Position numbers and translations under genes: made by a program. From Leptolyngbya sp. NIES-3755 (GTDB lineage Bacteria; Cyanobacteriota; Cyanobacteriia; Leptolyngbyales; Leptolyngbyaceae): 64,000 nucleotides of DNA. The notes beneath the pieces were generated by a model. It was not told where the DNA came from, made no database searches, and saw only the letters and a list, made by a program, of their open reading frames with translations. The stretch is from NCBI GenBank assembly GCA_001548435.1, contig AP017308.1, positions 5,217,030 to 5,281,029 of the forward strand, written 5' to 3'. Positions 18,505 to 27,195 of the stretch are shown here, in pieces (the first letter of the stretch is position 1; each line of letters opens with the position of its first letter).

Positions 18505-19902
18505 TCACTTTCCTGGTAAATTTCTTGCGGGAGTTCGTTCTCCTTTGTAGAATTTGCGCTCAAACCCATGCAGAACAAGCCAGATAGAGCCTGAAATTAA
18601 AGGCACGATAGCTGCCAAAATTGCCAATGTGAGCGAAGAAGGTTGAAACACGATCGAGATCAATGGCAACGTTGCCCAAGTGAGAATTCCGAGAATTGCG
18701 ATCGCGAATTTGAGCTTCTGAATTCGAGCTAATGCGGTTCGACAACTTGCACAATGAATCGTATGGGAAGAATATCGATCGAGCAATTCATCGATCGATC
18801 GTAGTCGTGGCAATTCTTCCCCCGGAAAAGGTTCAGCATCAAACTCATTCACCCATTTCCGCAAGCCTGAAACAAACGAATCTGCACGAGTCGGTAAGTA
18901 AAACGCTTTGGCAAAATTCGGACTACCGCCTTTTTGATCTAAGTAGCGCTCTTGATAGTGCAGAAAGATTTGATCATCTTCTAGAACTGTATTATTACCT
19001 AAATGCGAATACCACCGAGGTGTCAGTTTGATAAAAAAGCTTGGTAGCTTCGATGAAAACTTAAACGGAAATCGAGCAAATACGCGACATTCACCTTTTC
19101 TAATTGGTGTTGCATATACAACTGTGAGAGTACGACCAAATTGCTTTGAAGTCAGATCATGCCACATCAATCCGGGCGCAATAAACCGAGTCTGTTGTGA
19201 GCCTAGTGTTCCTTTGCGCGGACCTTCTTGCCAAAATCCTGTAAAGCCTTGTTTTCCAGATTCCAGAACTTCTAACTCAACTGGAGCAGCATTCGATCGA
19301 TTCCCCACCGATTTATGATGCGTAAACGGAAGATGACTCGTATCCAACACATTCTCTAACAAAGTCAACGCATCATAAGGCAAGTCGCGAAACGTATTCA
19401 AACAGACCCATTCTTGGGGTGATTCTTCCATCGGTTCAACGATCGGAATCTTGACTTGTTCAGGAGTTTGCTCACCTGGATAAACAAACAGTAATCCTTG
19501 CCGTTCTGCGGTTGCATAAGATTTCACACAGGCGCGCTTCGACTCATTCGCGATCGCTCCTTCCGGTTGTTGAGGAATACGATCGCATTTCCCATTTCCT
19601 TCAAATGCCCACCCATGATACGGACATTCGAGCAATCCATCTTCTGCAATTCTGCCTTCTGAGAGCGGTGCTAATCGATGCGGACACTGATCTTCAAACG
19701 CTCTCCAACTCTGAGCCTTCGCATCCCACCAGATCACCAGATCTTGCCCTAATAGCGTAAATTTCGTGGGCTTCGTCTTGTCTAAATCCTGAATGTAATA
19801 AACCGGATACCAAGCTTCCTTCCAATCAAATCGAGTCGGATCGGTTCCACCTGCGGGAAGTTCGGTGGCTTCAGTCGATAAGGGACGTTGATCGATCAGC
19901 AT
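18505..19902 (-). CDS. Pheophorbide-a-oxygenase-like Rieske oxygenase
   Basis: 465 residues. The Rieske [2Fe-2S] site is Cys73/His75 and Cys93/His96 (CPH and CPYHGW). The mononuclear iron site is ENVLDTSHLPFTHH (about 180-193). The C-terminus has a CxxC pair (HCASC) and two membrane helices, the layout of the PaO/Tic55/Ptc52 family. Known members oxidise tetrapyrroles or related compounds at membranes with electrons from ferredoxin; the substrate here is not known. The gene ends 69 bp from the STAND gene. An inverted repeat lies immediately upstream of its start. Confidence 0.88.
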   Translation of the reverse strand: MLIDQRPLSTEATELPAGGTDPTRFDWKEAWYPVYYIQDLDKTKPTKFTLLGQDLVIWWDAKAQSWRAFEDQCPHRLAPLSEGRIAEDGLLECPYHGWAFEGNGKCDRIPQQPEGAIANESKRACVKSYATAERQGLLFVYPGEQTPEQVKIPIVEPMEESPQEWVCLNTFRDLPYDALTLLENVLDTSHLPFTHHKSVGNRSNAAPVELEVLESGKQGFTGFWQEGPRKGTLGSQQTRFIAPGLMWHDLTSKQFGRTLTVVYATPIRKGECRVFARFPFKFSSKLPSFFIKLTPRWYSHLGNNTVLEDDQIFLHYQERYLDQKGGSPNFAKAFYLPTRADSFVSGLRKWVNEFDAEPFPGEELPRLRSIDELLDRYSSHTIHCASCRTALARIQKLKFAIAILGILTWATLPLISIVFQPSSLTLAILAAIVPLISGSIWLVLHGFERKFYKGERTPARNLPGK

Positions 19903-19906
19903 GAGA

Positions 19907-19957
19907 CAGCCCTTTGAAGATCTTCTTTACATTTCTTCATTACATTATAAAGGGCTG
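19907..19957. promoter_or_regulatory. Long-spaced 9-bp inverted repeat upstream of the Rieske oxygenase
   Basis: CAGCCCTTT (19907-19915) and AAAGGGCTG (19949-19957) form a perfect 9-bp inverted repeat with a 33-bp AT-rich spacer, beginning 5 bp upstream of the start codon at 19902 on the minus strand. It could be an operator pair or an mRNA leader hairpin that covers the ribosome site. Confidence 0.4.
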
Positions 19958-20004
19958 AATGTGAGATGAATGCCTCGATCTTTAGAGCAGCACAGTATTT
20001 TCTG

Positions 20005-21059
20005 TTAACGTTGCTGTTCGTTCAGCCAATTGGTGAGATCAGTGATCGAAGCGAAGTTTAGAAGTGCGATCGCTAATCTTCCCATTTGATCGAGCGTGAG
20101 CGTAGAAAGTCGATCGACTACTTCGCTTGGCAAGGTTCCGATCTTCTGTTCAAGCAGGAGTAAGATCAGCGATCGACGCTCTGCGTTTTGTACCTCCTGA
20201 CGCACTTCCTGGCGCACAGATTGTTCGACTTCCTGACGCACTTCTTGGCGCACAGATTGTTCGACTTCCTGACGCACTTCTTGGCGCACAGATTGTTCGA
20301 CTTCCTGACGCACTTCCTGTTCAACCCTCTGTCGCACAGCCTCTTCAGCCCTGCGCTGGAGTCGGGCTTCAGTCTCTTGTTCCCAAAGTAAAAATGCTTC
20401 AGACAGTGCCATCATTGTCTCCTGCTCAGTGCCATCAATGGCTTCACCTAAATCAATTCTAACCTTCCAACTCACCAACAATCGTAAAATATTGCTGCGT
20501 CTTGGGTGGTCTACAGGCAAAGCAAGCACTTCCCGAATTCCCGCTCCTGAGTTCGATCGCGTCCCAGGATTCTTAACCACAAAGTCTCTTCAGTTTCAGG
20601 AAGTTGATCGATCGCAACGATCGCGGTTTTCAAAATCCCAGACATAAAGTAGATACCAGGCATCCATTCCGCTTTAATCTTGCCTTCTGCCTCTTCCAGT
20701 AAAGGTCTAGAAGTGGTCGCTGCCAGAATCCAAAGCCAAGGAATTTCGTCGTCTGATAATTCCTCACATTGTGCTTTGCGGCGTTCGTCTTCCTGTACCC
20801 AAACCAGTTTCAGTAATGAAACTCTTACCTCAGTTCGAGTCGGAACATTTCGATAAGGTTCGAGCAGGCAAGGTTGCTGGACCATTCGCCCCAAAAGACC
20901 TAAATCAGTGGCTTGGACTGCATTGGGATTTGGAACAAACCAAACATCGACAAATTTAGCCTCGCCTGGGATTTCGTATTGTCGCTGGACTGTACCGATT
21001 GGAGCTAGGAACTCTTCCAAATATTGCTTGGATAACTGGTCAAATGGGTTTTGCGCCAT
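20005..21059 (-). pseudogene. Frameshifted Rpn/DUF4351-type protein
   Basis: Two adjoining reading frames together form one protein of about 350 residues. The 5' part (from the ATG at 21059, start MAQNPFDQLSKQ) has the PD-(D/E)xK nuclease-like fold seen in cyanobacterial Rpn/DUF4351 proteins and runs to a stop at 20511. The 3' part (IREVLALPVDHP onward to 20005) lies in the next frame and ends in the DUF4351-type tail (IGTLPSEVVDRLSTLTLDQMG). The breakpoint is at a G run (CCC at 20540-20542 on the plus strand); one missing G would restore a continuous T-Q-E-R-G-I-R-E-V frame. It could be a true pseudogene, phase-variable slippage or a sequencing error. Confidence 0.8.
20193..20320 (-). repeat. 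36-bp tandem repeat coding for a coiled coil
   Basis: Three near-identical 36-bp units (20193-20228, 20229-20264, 20265-20300) and a partial fourth. They encode a 12-residue VRQEVRQEVEQS unit in the helical linker of the broken gene. Copies 2 and 3 are identical, indicating recent slippage or expansion. Confidence 0.85.
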
Positions 21060-21097
21060 GAAAATATTTGCAGAAGTCAAGCACGAATTATACGGTT

Positions 21098-21538
21098 TCA
21101 ACCAGACTTCGCTGCATACTCGCGAAATCGATCGAGATCTGCTCGAATGTTCGATTGCACAAATCGATCGACCATTCCATTGTTCATAATCTGCGCCAAT
21201 AGTTCAGGAACCGCATACGCGATCGTCATTTTGACAATACTGCCTTCAGTTCCGCGATCGTAAAATCGAATGGCTCCCCGATTCGGCAAACCACTAATCG
21301 ATTCCCATTGAATAATCTGATTCGGAATGATCTTCGTCAGACGCGATTGCCAACTAAATTGCAGTCCAGCCGCGTTCAGTGTCCAGCGAGAGAGTTCTGG
21401 CTGTTCTTCAGACACCTTCACCGAAGCAATCCAGTTCATCCAATTCGGCATTTGTTCGAGATCCGACCAGAGACCCCAAACTTCGCCGATCAAGGCTTCG
21501 ACTTCAACTTGCGCCGTGTGTTCTAACCATTGAGACAT
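21098..21538 (-). CDS. SRPBCC (START/Bet v1-like) protein
   Basis: 146 residues spanning one SRPBCC fold: VEALIGEVWGLWSDLEQMPNWM at the N-terminus, a central beta-sheet with SRWTL and IQWESISG, and a long C-terminal helix (MVDRFVQSNIRADLDRFREY). These proteins bind hydrophobic ligands; bacterial members are often annotated cyclase/dehydrase. The ligand is unknown. It lies 38 bp upstream of the frameshifted gene on the same strand. Confidence 0.85.
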   Translation of the reverse strand: MSQWLEHTAQVEVEALIGEVWGLWSDLEQMPNWMNWIASVKVSEEQPELSRWTLNAAGLQFSWQSRLTKIIPNQIIQWESISGLPNRGAIRFYDRGTEGSIVKMTIAYAVPELLAQIMNNGMVDRFVQSNIRADLDRFREYAAKSG

Positions 21539-21607
21539 TTAAACAAATCCAGCAACTTTGCCTACTTAAGACAAAATGATAAAGCTGAATTGCATGGAAG
21601 TTAGGGT

Positions 21608-22474
21608 ATGGTTCAAAGTTTGATGGCGATCGCTGCATTTGTAGCAGTGGTCGGTGGAATTATTTTTGGCGTGTCACGATATGAAAAATCCAACACCAAG
21701 GAAGATTCGATCGAACGCCTGATCCAAACGCCACCTCAAGAACCTGCGATCGCAGAAACACCTATAACCGCAGCACTTGAAGAAAATCCAGAAATTTCGA
21801 TCACAGAACCTGAGTTAACCAAGAAAATTGAGGCGATTCTAAATCCACAAATTACAGAAACTCCAGAACCGGGATTGACCACAGCTACGATCGACGAAAC
21901 GCCAGAACCGAGAGAAGAACCCGCAGAAGTGATTTTGCCGCCCACGATTCAAGATCCAAAGCAAGTCACAGAAGAAGAACCGAGAGCGCAAACGATCGCG
22001 TTTACGATTCCGCCTACGATTCAAGATCCGAAACGTCCGAATGATGGCGCAGTCGAAGATTTGACTCAGGATATTCTCGCTTGGGGACAATCGAAAGATT
22101 TGAAGCATGTGTCGAAATTGGTGCAGTACACGACTCACGCTGATCCAATGGTGCGGGGAACTGTTGCGATCGCACTCGGTCAAATCGCTCGCCAGAATTC
22201 GACTCGGAGTGAAGTTGAGCGATCGATTCCGGTACTCGGAAAGTTAACGCAGGACTCGGATCTCAAGGTTCGACAGTATGCGGTTCAGGCATTGGGAGAG
22301 ATTCGATCGGAGAAAGTTTTACCGTATTTGCAAAAAGCATTGCAGAGTCCATCAGGCAGCGTGATGAAAGCGGCGAATGGAGCCATTCAGAATTTGAAAT
22401 TGCAATATGGAAAAACACCAGCAATGCAAATCGCACAGCAGATGTTAAAGAAGACTGAGAAAACCTCAATTTAG
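21608..22474 (+). CDS. HEAT-repeat membrane protein
   Basis: 288 residues. An N-terminal membrane helix (about 5-24) is followed by an acidic, proline/threonine-rich linker with the octapeptide PPTIQDPK repeated twice (near residues 112 and 137), then C-terminal HEAT-like repeats (about 165-265) with DPMVRGTVAIALGQIA and DLKVRQYAVQALGEIR. HEAT arrays in cyanobacteria often act as scaffolds or, in lyase form, with phycobilisomes; nothing here proves lyase activity. It diverges from the SRPBCC gene. Confidence 0.8.
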   Translation: MVQSLMAIAAFVAVVGGIIFGVSRYEKSNTKEDSIERLIQTPPQEPAIAETPITAALEENPEISITEPELTKKIEAILNPQITETPEPGLTTATIDETPEPREEPAEVILPPTIQDPKQVTEEEPRAQTIAFTIPPTIQDPKRPNDGAVEDLTQDILAWGQSKDLKHVSKLVQYTTHADPMVRGTVAIALGQIARQNSTRSEVERSIPVLGKLTQDSDLKVRQYAVQALGEIRSEKVLPYLQKALQSPSGSVMKAANGAIQNLKLQYGKTPAMQIAQQMLKKTEKTSI

Positions 22475-22494
22475 AATTTTAAGTTGCGACAAAC

Positions 22495-22535
22495 AAAAAG
22501 CCCATCGAAGAAACTAACATCTCTCCGGTGGGCTT
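22495..22535 (-). terminator. Intrinsic terminator (minus strand, possibly bidirectional)
   Basis: Arms GCCCATCG (22500-22507) and CGGTGGGC (22526-22533) pair with one G-T wobble. Read on the minus strand the stem is followed by TTTTTGTTT. It lies between the convergent HEAT gene and the oxoamine synthase gene and mainly serves the latter. Confidence 0.75.
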
Positions 22536-22562
22536 CGCTCTATCAATATAAAAAAGATCGCA

Positions 22563-23849
22563 CTACGCGCTAATCGTCGCGGCTTCCTCTTTGTACATCA
22601 GTTCTCGCACCTTCACCATTCCCGCCACGAGACAATCCATCTCTTCGCGAGTATGCAATGCGTTCACCGTGATCCGAATCCGAGGTTTTGAAATGAACCA
22701 GATCGGAGAAACCCAAATCCCCAATTCCATCAGTTCCCGCGCAAACATCTTCGGATTCATCTCATTTGGCAGCAAGACTGGAACGACATTCGTTTCCCCG
22801 ATCGCTTCAAATCCCTGAGCGGCTAAGCGAGATCGCAGATACCGCGTACTTTCCTGCAATCGTGATACCAATTCTGGATGCTCTTGCACAGTACGGAAAC
22901 TCTGTAACGCCGCAGCAGTCAAAGGAGGAGCCAAAGAACAAGTCCCGATCGAGGTTGGCGAACAGTTCAGTAACGGCTTCAATTCCGCCACGTTAGTACT
23001 AATTGCCGCGCCCACCGATGCGCCAAATTTTGCGAACGTTGAAAGAATCAAAGGATTAATTCCTCGATCGATCGCGTCTTGCGGCTTCAATCCAAAATGC
23101 TCGTAAATGCCACGTCCGGTCGCACCCAACGCACCTGTCGCATGGGCTTCATCCATGACTAACGTGCTATCCGGATAGTTCGACAAGATTTCGATCATCT
23201 CAGGCAGCGGTGCAATGTCGCCATCCATTGAGAAGACCGCATCCGAGACGACCATCACTCGATCGCCCGGTTGCACATAGCGCTTCAGCTTCCGCGCCAA
23301 ATCTTCGGTATTGCAGTGACGATACGCTTTTACTCGAACTCTGGGACTATAGCCGAAAAGTTTTCCCGATCGAGTTCCTGCGTGAGCCAGTGCCGACACA
23401 ATACAACCATGATTCAGCACATCGGTCATAATCAAGGTTTCGCGGGTGTGCTCGAAACCTGGAACCGGAATCGCCAGATGACAGAACGCATCCATTAACG
23501 CCTGCATTCCCATCCAGGCATTGAGAAAAAGCTGCGTATGGGGCAAATGCTTAAAGCTCGATACTTCGTCCTCAAGCTGGCGATGTAGGTCAATTCGACC
23601 ACTCAGCACAGAAGTCGAACTATTCGAGGTTCCGTACTGGAAAATGGCATCGATCGCGGCTTGTTTCACCGACTCGTTTTGGGTCAACCCCAGAACATCG
23701 TTTGTGCAAAAAGTGAGAACAGTGCGTCGATTCCCCGTTTCAGCCTCCTCAATTTCCACCATATTCCCCTGGCGTTGATGACAGAGATACTCATCCGGGT
23801 CGAGTTCACTTTCATACCAACGCCGCACGTATTCCTTAACAACTTGCAC
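22563..23849 (-). CDS. Alpha-oxoamine-synthase-family PLP enzyme (KAPA synthase/KBL-like)
   Basis: 428 residues, class I/II aminotransferase fold. Recognised motifs: TFCTNDVLGLTQ at the N-terminus, the HGCIVSAL helix with the PLP-stacking His, MDEAHATGALG with the PLP-binding Asp, and the Schiff-base Lys in STFAKFGASVGA. The family condenses an amino acid with an acyl-CoA and releases CO2; candidates are biotin (BioF-like) or sphingolipid/other oxoamine products. The lysine environment differs from the BioF consensus, so I do not assign bioF. It is a single gene with its own downstream terminator. Confidence 0.87.
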   Translation of the reverse strand: MQVVKEYVRRWYESELDPDEYLCHQRQGNMVEIEEAETGNRRTVLTFCTNDVLGLTQNESVKQAAIDAIFQYGTSNSSTSVLSGRIDLHRQLEDEVSSFKHLPHTQLFLNAWMGMQALMDAFCHLAIPVPGFEHTRETLIMTDVLNHGCIVSALAHAGTRSGKLFGYSPRVRVKAYRHCNTEDLARKLKRYVQPGDRVMVVSDAVFSMDGDIAPLPEMIEILSNYPDSTLVMDEAHATGALGATGRGIYEHFGLKPQDAIDRGINPLILSTFAKFGASVGAAISTNVAELKPLLNCSPTSIGTCSLAPPLTAAALQSFRTVQEHPELVSRLQESTRYLRSRLAAQGFEAIGETNVVPVLLPNEMNPKMFARELMELGIWVSPIWFISKPRIRITVNALHTREEMDCLVAGMVKVRELMYKEEAATISA

Positions 23850-24002
23850 AGTTTACTCCTCTCACCTGCTTGACGTTCGCGATTTTGCTTCTGACTCAAC
23901 AGTATATTTGCCGATGATGAATTTCGCGCAACAGAGCGCAATTTCTGATCGGTTTGTCTCGAAAAAAGACGTGATAACAGCTTATCAGGACTTTTTAAAA
24001 TC

Positions 24003-24038
24003 AAAAAAAAGAGCGATCGCACTCCCTAGCACGATCGC
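24003..24038 (-). terminator. Intrinsic terminator with eight-T tail (minus strand)
   Basis: GCGATCG (24013-24019) pairs with CGATCGC (24032-24038) around a 12-nt loop; on the minus strand it ends in eight T (A run at 24003-24010). The HIP1-like GCGATCG element forms the stem. A second palindrome, TCTAAGAG / CTCTTAGA (24045-24067), overlaps the stop codon of the gene it terminates. Confidence 0.8.
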
Positions 24039-24062
24039 CTTTTCTCTAAGAGTTTGCCGCTC

Positions 24063-24950
24063 TTAGATTTCTGCGACTGCCCGTTCTACGAGACGACGAG
24101 CCAGCGTTTGCGTTCCCGTGTGAGTGTAGTACTTGACGGCAACATCCAGGAATGCGCCCACGTAATCGAGCTTGTCAGCGGAAACATCGACGACTCCCCG
24201 CACTCGATCGAGTAATGTCTGCTGTGTCAAATTCCGCGAGGAGACGAAATCGCCCATCCAGCCTTTGACTGAATCGAAGCTTTGTCCAATAAAGTTCAAC
24301 TGTCCAGCCGAATCGCCTCCAGGAATCAGCGGTTTGACGCTCTTGAACGATTGATTTTTCTCCAATTCGTCTGGAGTCGTTTGGCTAATTGTGGATAAGC
24401 CTTTCTGAATGAAATCGCCACCGAGCGGGATTAAACCGTCGAAGCTGACTAAAGCTGCCATTCGCATGAGAGATTCGCCGCTATAGTCGCCTAAAGCCCC
24501 AAGGAAGTCTCCGATACTGTCTCCAGGGATGCCATTAATTTGACAAAAGGCGACGAGTTCGACAACGAGCTTGACACAGAGATCCAAACTTTGCAGTTTT
24601 TCCGGTTTTGGAGTCAGATTGCTCAAGAATCCGAGAAATGAGATGTCTTGTCCGACTTTGTTGGCGAGAGCGGCAGTTCCAAGGGCACTCGCAGCATTAT
24701 CGACGGTTTGATAGAGCCACATGGCACGTTGATAGCCTTGAGATTCATCGTTATAGAGGAAAACCGCTCGTTCTCCGATCGCCTGAATCAAACTTTCATC
24801 GGTTTCACCGGTCACAGTCCGAATCGTGTTCGTAAATCCGGTGAGATTCTGCCACTGTCCTGGAATGATGAAATCAAGCGTGTTCAGTGCTTTAACCGTA
24901 GTACCACCAGTAGGGAGTTCATCTACCAGTTCAAAAATGGGTTTACTCAT
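24063..24950 (-). CDS. Conserved cyanobacterial protein of unknown function
   Basis: 295 residues, no signal peptide and no recognised catalytic motif. It is helical, with moderately hydrophobic stretches (for example LCVKLVVELVAFCQINGIPG) and two glycine-rich loops. GGATTTTTC precedes the ATG. It is monocistronic, with a strong terminator after the stop. I do not recognise a family. Confidence 0.75.
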   Translation of the reverse strand: MSKPIFELVDELPTGGTTVKALNTLDFIIPGQWQNLTGFTNTIRTVTGETDESLIQAIGERAVFLYNDESQGYQRAMWLYQTVDNAASALGTAALANKVGQDISFLGFLSNLTPKPEKLQSLDLCVKLVVELVAFCQINGIPGDSIGDFLGALGDYSGESLMRMAALVSFDGLIPLGGDFIQKGLSTISQTTPDELEKNQSFKSVKPLIPGGDSAGQLNFIGQSFDSVKGWMGDFVSSRNLTQQTLLDRVRGVVDVSADKLDYVGAFLDVAVKYYTHTGTQTLARRLVERAVAEI

Positions 24951-25047
24951 GAAAAATCCTCTGTATGAAGCGTTTAAATTCGGGCGTGTCTGAATTTCTG
25001 TTGGGGGTCACTGTGATCGATCGAGCAACCCCCGTGACAAATACTTT

Positions 25048-25572
25048 CTACCCTTTAAGCTGTGACAATCCCTTGAGATCAAACTTAGAAAGCCACTGCT
25101 CCCGGTCTTCCTTAGTAAAAGACGGATCTCGCGACAGCACTTTCACCTGATACTTCCCGACCAAAACTCCGGTCTGGGTATTGCCCATCGTCATCGCTGG
25201 AAATCCGTTGATTTTCTCAGTCGTATTCTGATATTTCGCTGCTGCGGCTGGCAAACTCGACGTATCTGAAATCGATAACATCGCCAAATCTTTGCCGTTC
25301 TGTTTCAATTTCGCTTCGGCAAACCCTTTCTTCTCTTGAGTAAAGACGCGCTCATATCCTGATCCAGCTTTCGGGAAGTACTTGTTAAACTGACTGCCCT
25401 GAGTTGCCTCTTTCGCAACCGCAACGACTCCGGGTTTATTACTTTCCTTCTGAGCTTCTGAGAAACGAGAGGGTTCTTGCTGCTGACAGCCAGAGATAAA
25501 GAGCGCGATCGCTAACATGACGGCAACCACCGCCCGCCGCCAACTTGGTAAAGTCAATGCTTGGTGTCTCAT
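25048..25572 (-). CDS. Lipoprotein of unknown function
   Basis: 174 residues from the ATG at 25572. A twin-Arg-flanked hydrophobic helix ends in the lipobox FISGC, giving an acylated Cys near residue 30, so it is an inner- or outer-membrane lipoprotein. The remainder is a soluble domain with repeated Lys/Ala helices (KEATQGSQFNKYFPKAG) and conserved-looking NGFPAMTMGNTQTGVLVGKYQVKV beta strands. An in-frame upstream extension to 25677 lacks a signal-like start and is not used. No family recognised. Confidence 0.75.
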   Translation of the reverse strand: MRHQALTLPSWRRAVVAVMLAIALFISGCQQQEPSRFSEAQKESNKPGVVAVAKEATQGSQFNKYFPKAGSGYERVFTQEKKGFAEAKLKQNGKDLAMLSISDTSSLPAAAAKYQNTTEKINGFPAMTMGNTQTGVLVGKYQVKVLSRDPSFTKEDREQWLSKFDLKGLSQLKG

Positions 25573-25731
25573 AGGTGTACTGAAAATAAATCTTCTCGAT
25601 CGAGATGTACGACAACACCTGATCGGCAACAACTGACTTAAGTTAGAAATTGCAAAATTCAGATGTCCGTTTGTCACTGTAATTCGATTTTTATCAGATC
25701 GATCCAGTTTGCAATGAAAAAAGAAAATTCG

Positions 25732-26805
25732 TTACCGATGAATTATTTCGGGATGTTGAATCGATTGCTGATATCGATCGAACTGTTTCACAATTAATCT
25801 CTGTACTGCAATAATCGCAGGATTCACTTCAACATATCGCCGTGATGGATTCTTCAAATAGTTCTCTTGTTCGCTCTCGATCATTTCAATGTCTTGATGC
25901 AGGAACGGCAAGAATAATAAATGCAAGATCACAGGCTGCAATGGTCGGCGCACTAGGTTTATTAACCAAACAGGAACCGGAAGTCGTAAAAATAACATTG
26001 CAAACGATCGACTTTCGGTTTCAGAAATCGGTAATCGCATCAAATACAACGCCGATATGCCTTCCAGCTTATTAATGTAGTTGGGATATTGATAATCTAC
26101 TGAGATTGTTTTAGTCGTGATCCCGCCCGATTCACTCAGTCCGAGAAACTTCGTTAAAATGCCCTTATAAGAAACTTTGTATTCTGCTTTTACCGAGTCT
26201 TCTGTTTCCCGCAATTTCGTCAAAACCGGATCAAACCAGCCTTGTAAATTCTGGTGCAAATACCCATGAAACACATCCATCGTGTTTTCATTACAAATCG
26301 AGAAATGTGCTTTGAATTCAGCCCCGATCGGAACCATAAAACACTTCGGATCATCGTATTCGGGAATGTCGGGAATTGAAGTCAATTCTGCAAAAGCTCG
26401 ATCGCCTGGGAATAGCCAAATCAATCCATATTTCTCTTGAACCGGATAGCTCTGCAATTTGGCGCAAGGAAGTTTCTGCCCTTCATTCCAATAGGGAATT
26501 CCGACACACTCGCCTTTTCCATTGAACTCCCAACCGTGATAGCCACACACGATCGCATCGCCTTGAACTTTGCCTTTATCCATCGCGACCCCTTTATGGG
26601 GGCAAATATTTTCCACCGCTTGAACTTGATTTTGGGAATCGCGATAGAGTGCAACTTGTTGATTCCAGATCCGAATCGGGAGAATCTTTTCTGGTTTCAG
26701 GTCATGCGCCCATGCGACTGCATACCAGTGATTAGGATTAATTCCCACTTCGCGCACTCGATTTTGAATCGTTTGACCTTGTAGAGTAGTCGCCAATTCG
26801 AGCAT
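25732..26805 (-). CDS. Rieske 2Fe-2S aromatic-ring-hydroxylating-type oxygenase
   Basis: 357 residues from the ATG at 26805, which has AAGGAA upstream. In-frame ATGs further up (26841, 26871) fall next to or inside the terminator of the preceding ferredoxin gene and are less likely. The Rieske site is Cys68/His70 and Cys87/His90 (CPHKG, CGYHGW). The catalytic iron motif is ENTMDVFHGYLH. A hydrophobic segment near residue 280 may be membrane-associated. It is related to chlorophyllide/choline-type and phytoene-linked Rieske oxygenases only in general layout. A ferredoxin gene lies just upstream on the same strand and is a reasonable electron donor (inference). Confidence 0.88.
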   Translation of the reverse strand: MLELATTLQGQTIQNRVREVGINPNHWYAVAWAHDLKPEKILPIRIWNQQVALYRDSQNQVQAVENICPHKGVAMDKGKVQGDAIVCGYHGWEFNGKGECVGIPYWNEGQKLPCAKLQSYPVQEKYGLIWLFPGDRAFAELTSIPDIPEYDDPKCFMVPIGAEFKAHFSICNENTMDVFHGYLHQNLQGWFDPVLTKLRETEDSVKAEYKVSYKGILTKFLGLSESGGITTKTISVDYQYPNYINKLEGISALYLMRLPISETESRSFAMLFLRLPVPVWLINLVRRPLQPVILHLLFLPFLHQDIEMIESEQENYLKNPSRRYVEVNPAIIAVQRLIVKQFDRYQQSIQHPEIIHR

Positions 26806-26850
26806 CACTGCTTGTTCCTTTTTGGAATACGTGTGACTCATACTAGCAAC

Positions 26851-26877
26851 AAAAAAAAGGGCGCAAAGCAACCCTTT
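26851..26877 (-). terminator. Intrinsic terminator after the ferredoxin gene
   Basis: AAAGGG (26856-26861 on the minus strand's 3' arm as CCCTTT) pairs across a short loop with CCCTTT at 26872-26877, and the minus-strand transcript ends in eight T. It separates the ferredoxin from the Rieske gene and supports the 26805 start. Confidence 0.78.
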
Positions 26878-26902
26878 CGGAAACTATTAGATTTCAAACC
26901 AT

Positions 26903-27130
26903 TTACGTCGGTGTGGATTGTAGTTCGGGGCGTTCTTCAGGCACGATCGCGCCTTCGACCGGACAGACTTGCAGACAAATGCCGCAATCAATACAGGTCG
27001 AAAAATCAATCCAGTACCAATCGGTTCCTTTCGTATTTTTTCCAGGACCATCGTGAATGCAGGCGACCGGACACGCATCAACGCAATCCGCGACTCCTTC
27101 ACAAATATTCGTAACGATCGTATGAGACAC
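26903..27130 (-). CDS. Bacterial-type 4Fe-4S ferredoxin
   Basis: 75 residues from a GTG start at 27130, preceded by GAGAGAAG. It carries two cysteine clusters: CEGVADCVDACPVAC near residue 9 (Cys-x5-Cys-x3-Cys-Pro) and CIDCGICLQVCP near residue 42 (Cys-x2-Cys-x2-Cys-x3-Cys-Pro). The first cluster lacks the standard CxxCxxC spacing, as in 7Fe or extended 2[4Fe-4S] ferredoxins. It is a low-potential electron carrier. Upstream in-frame extension has no ribosome site. Confidence 0.9.
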   Translation of the reverse strand: MSHTIVTNICEGVADCVDACPVACIHDGPGKNTKGTDWYWIDFSTCIDCGICLQVCPVEGAIVPEERPELQSTPT

Positions 27131-27195
27131 AGTGTTCTTCTCTCTGAGCAAATCGACATCTCGGACAGTTCTATTCTCGTATATTTCCGAGTGAA

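Noticed and set aside
20193-20320. 36-bp repeats as CRISPR-like repeats
   Set aside because: Tandem without spacers and in frame within a coding region for a coiled coil.
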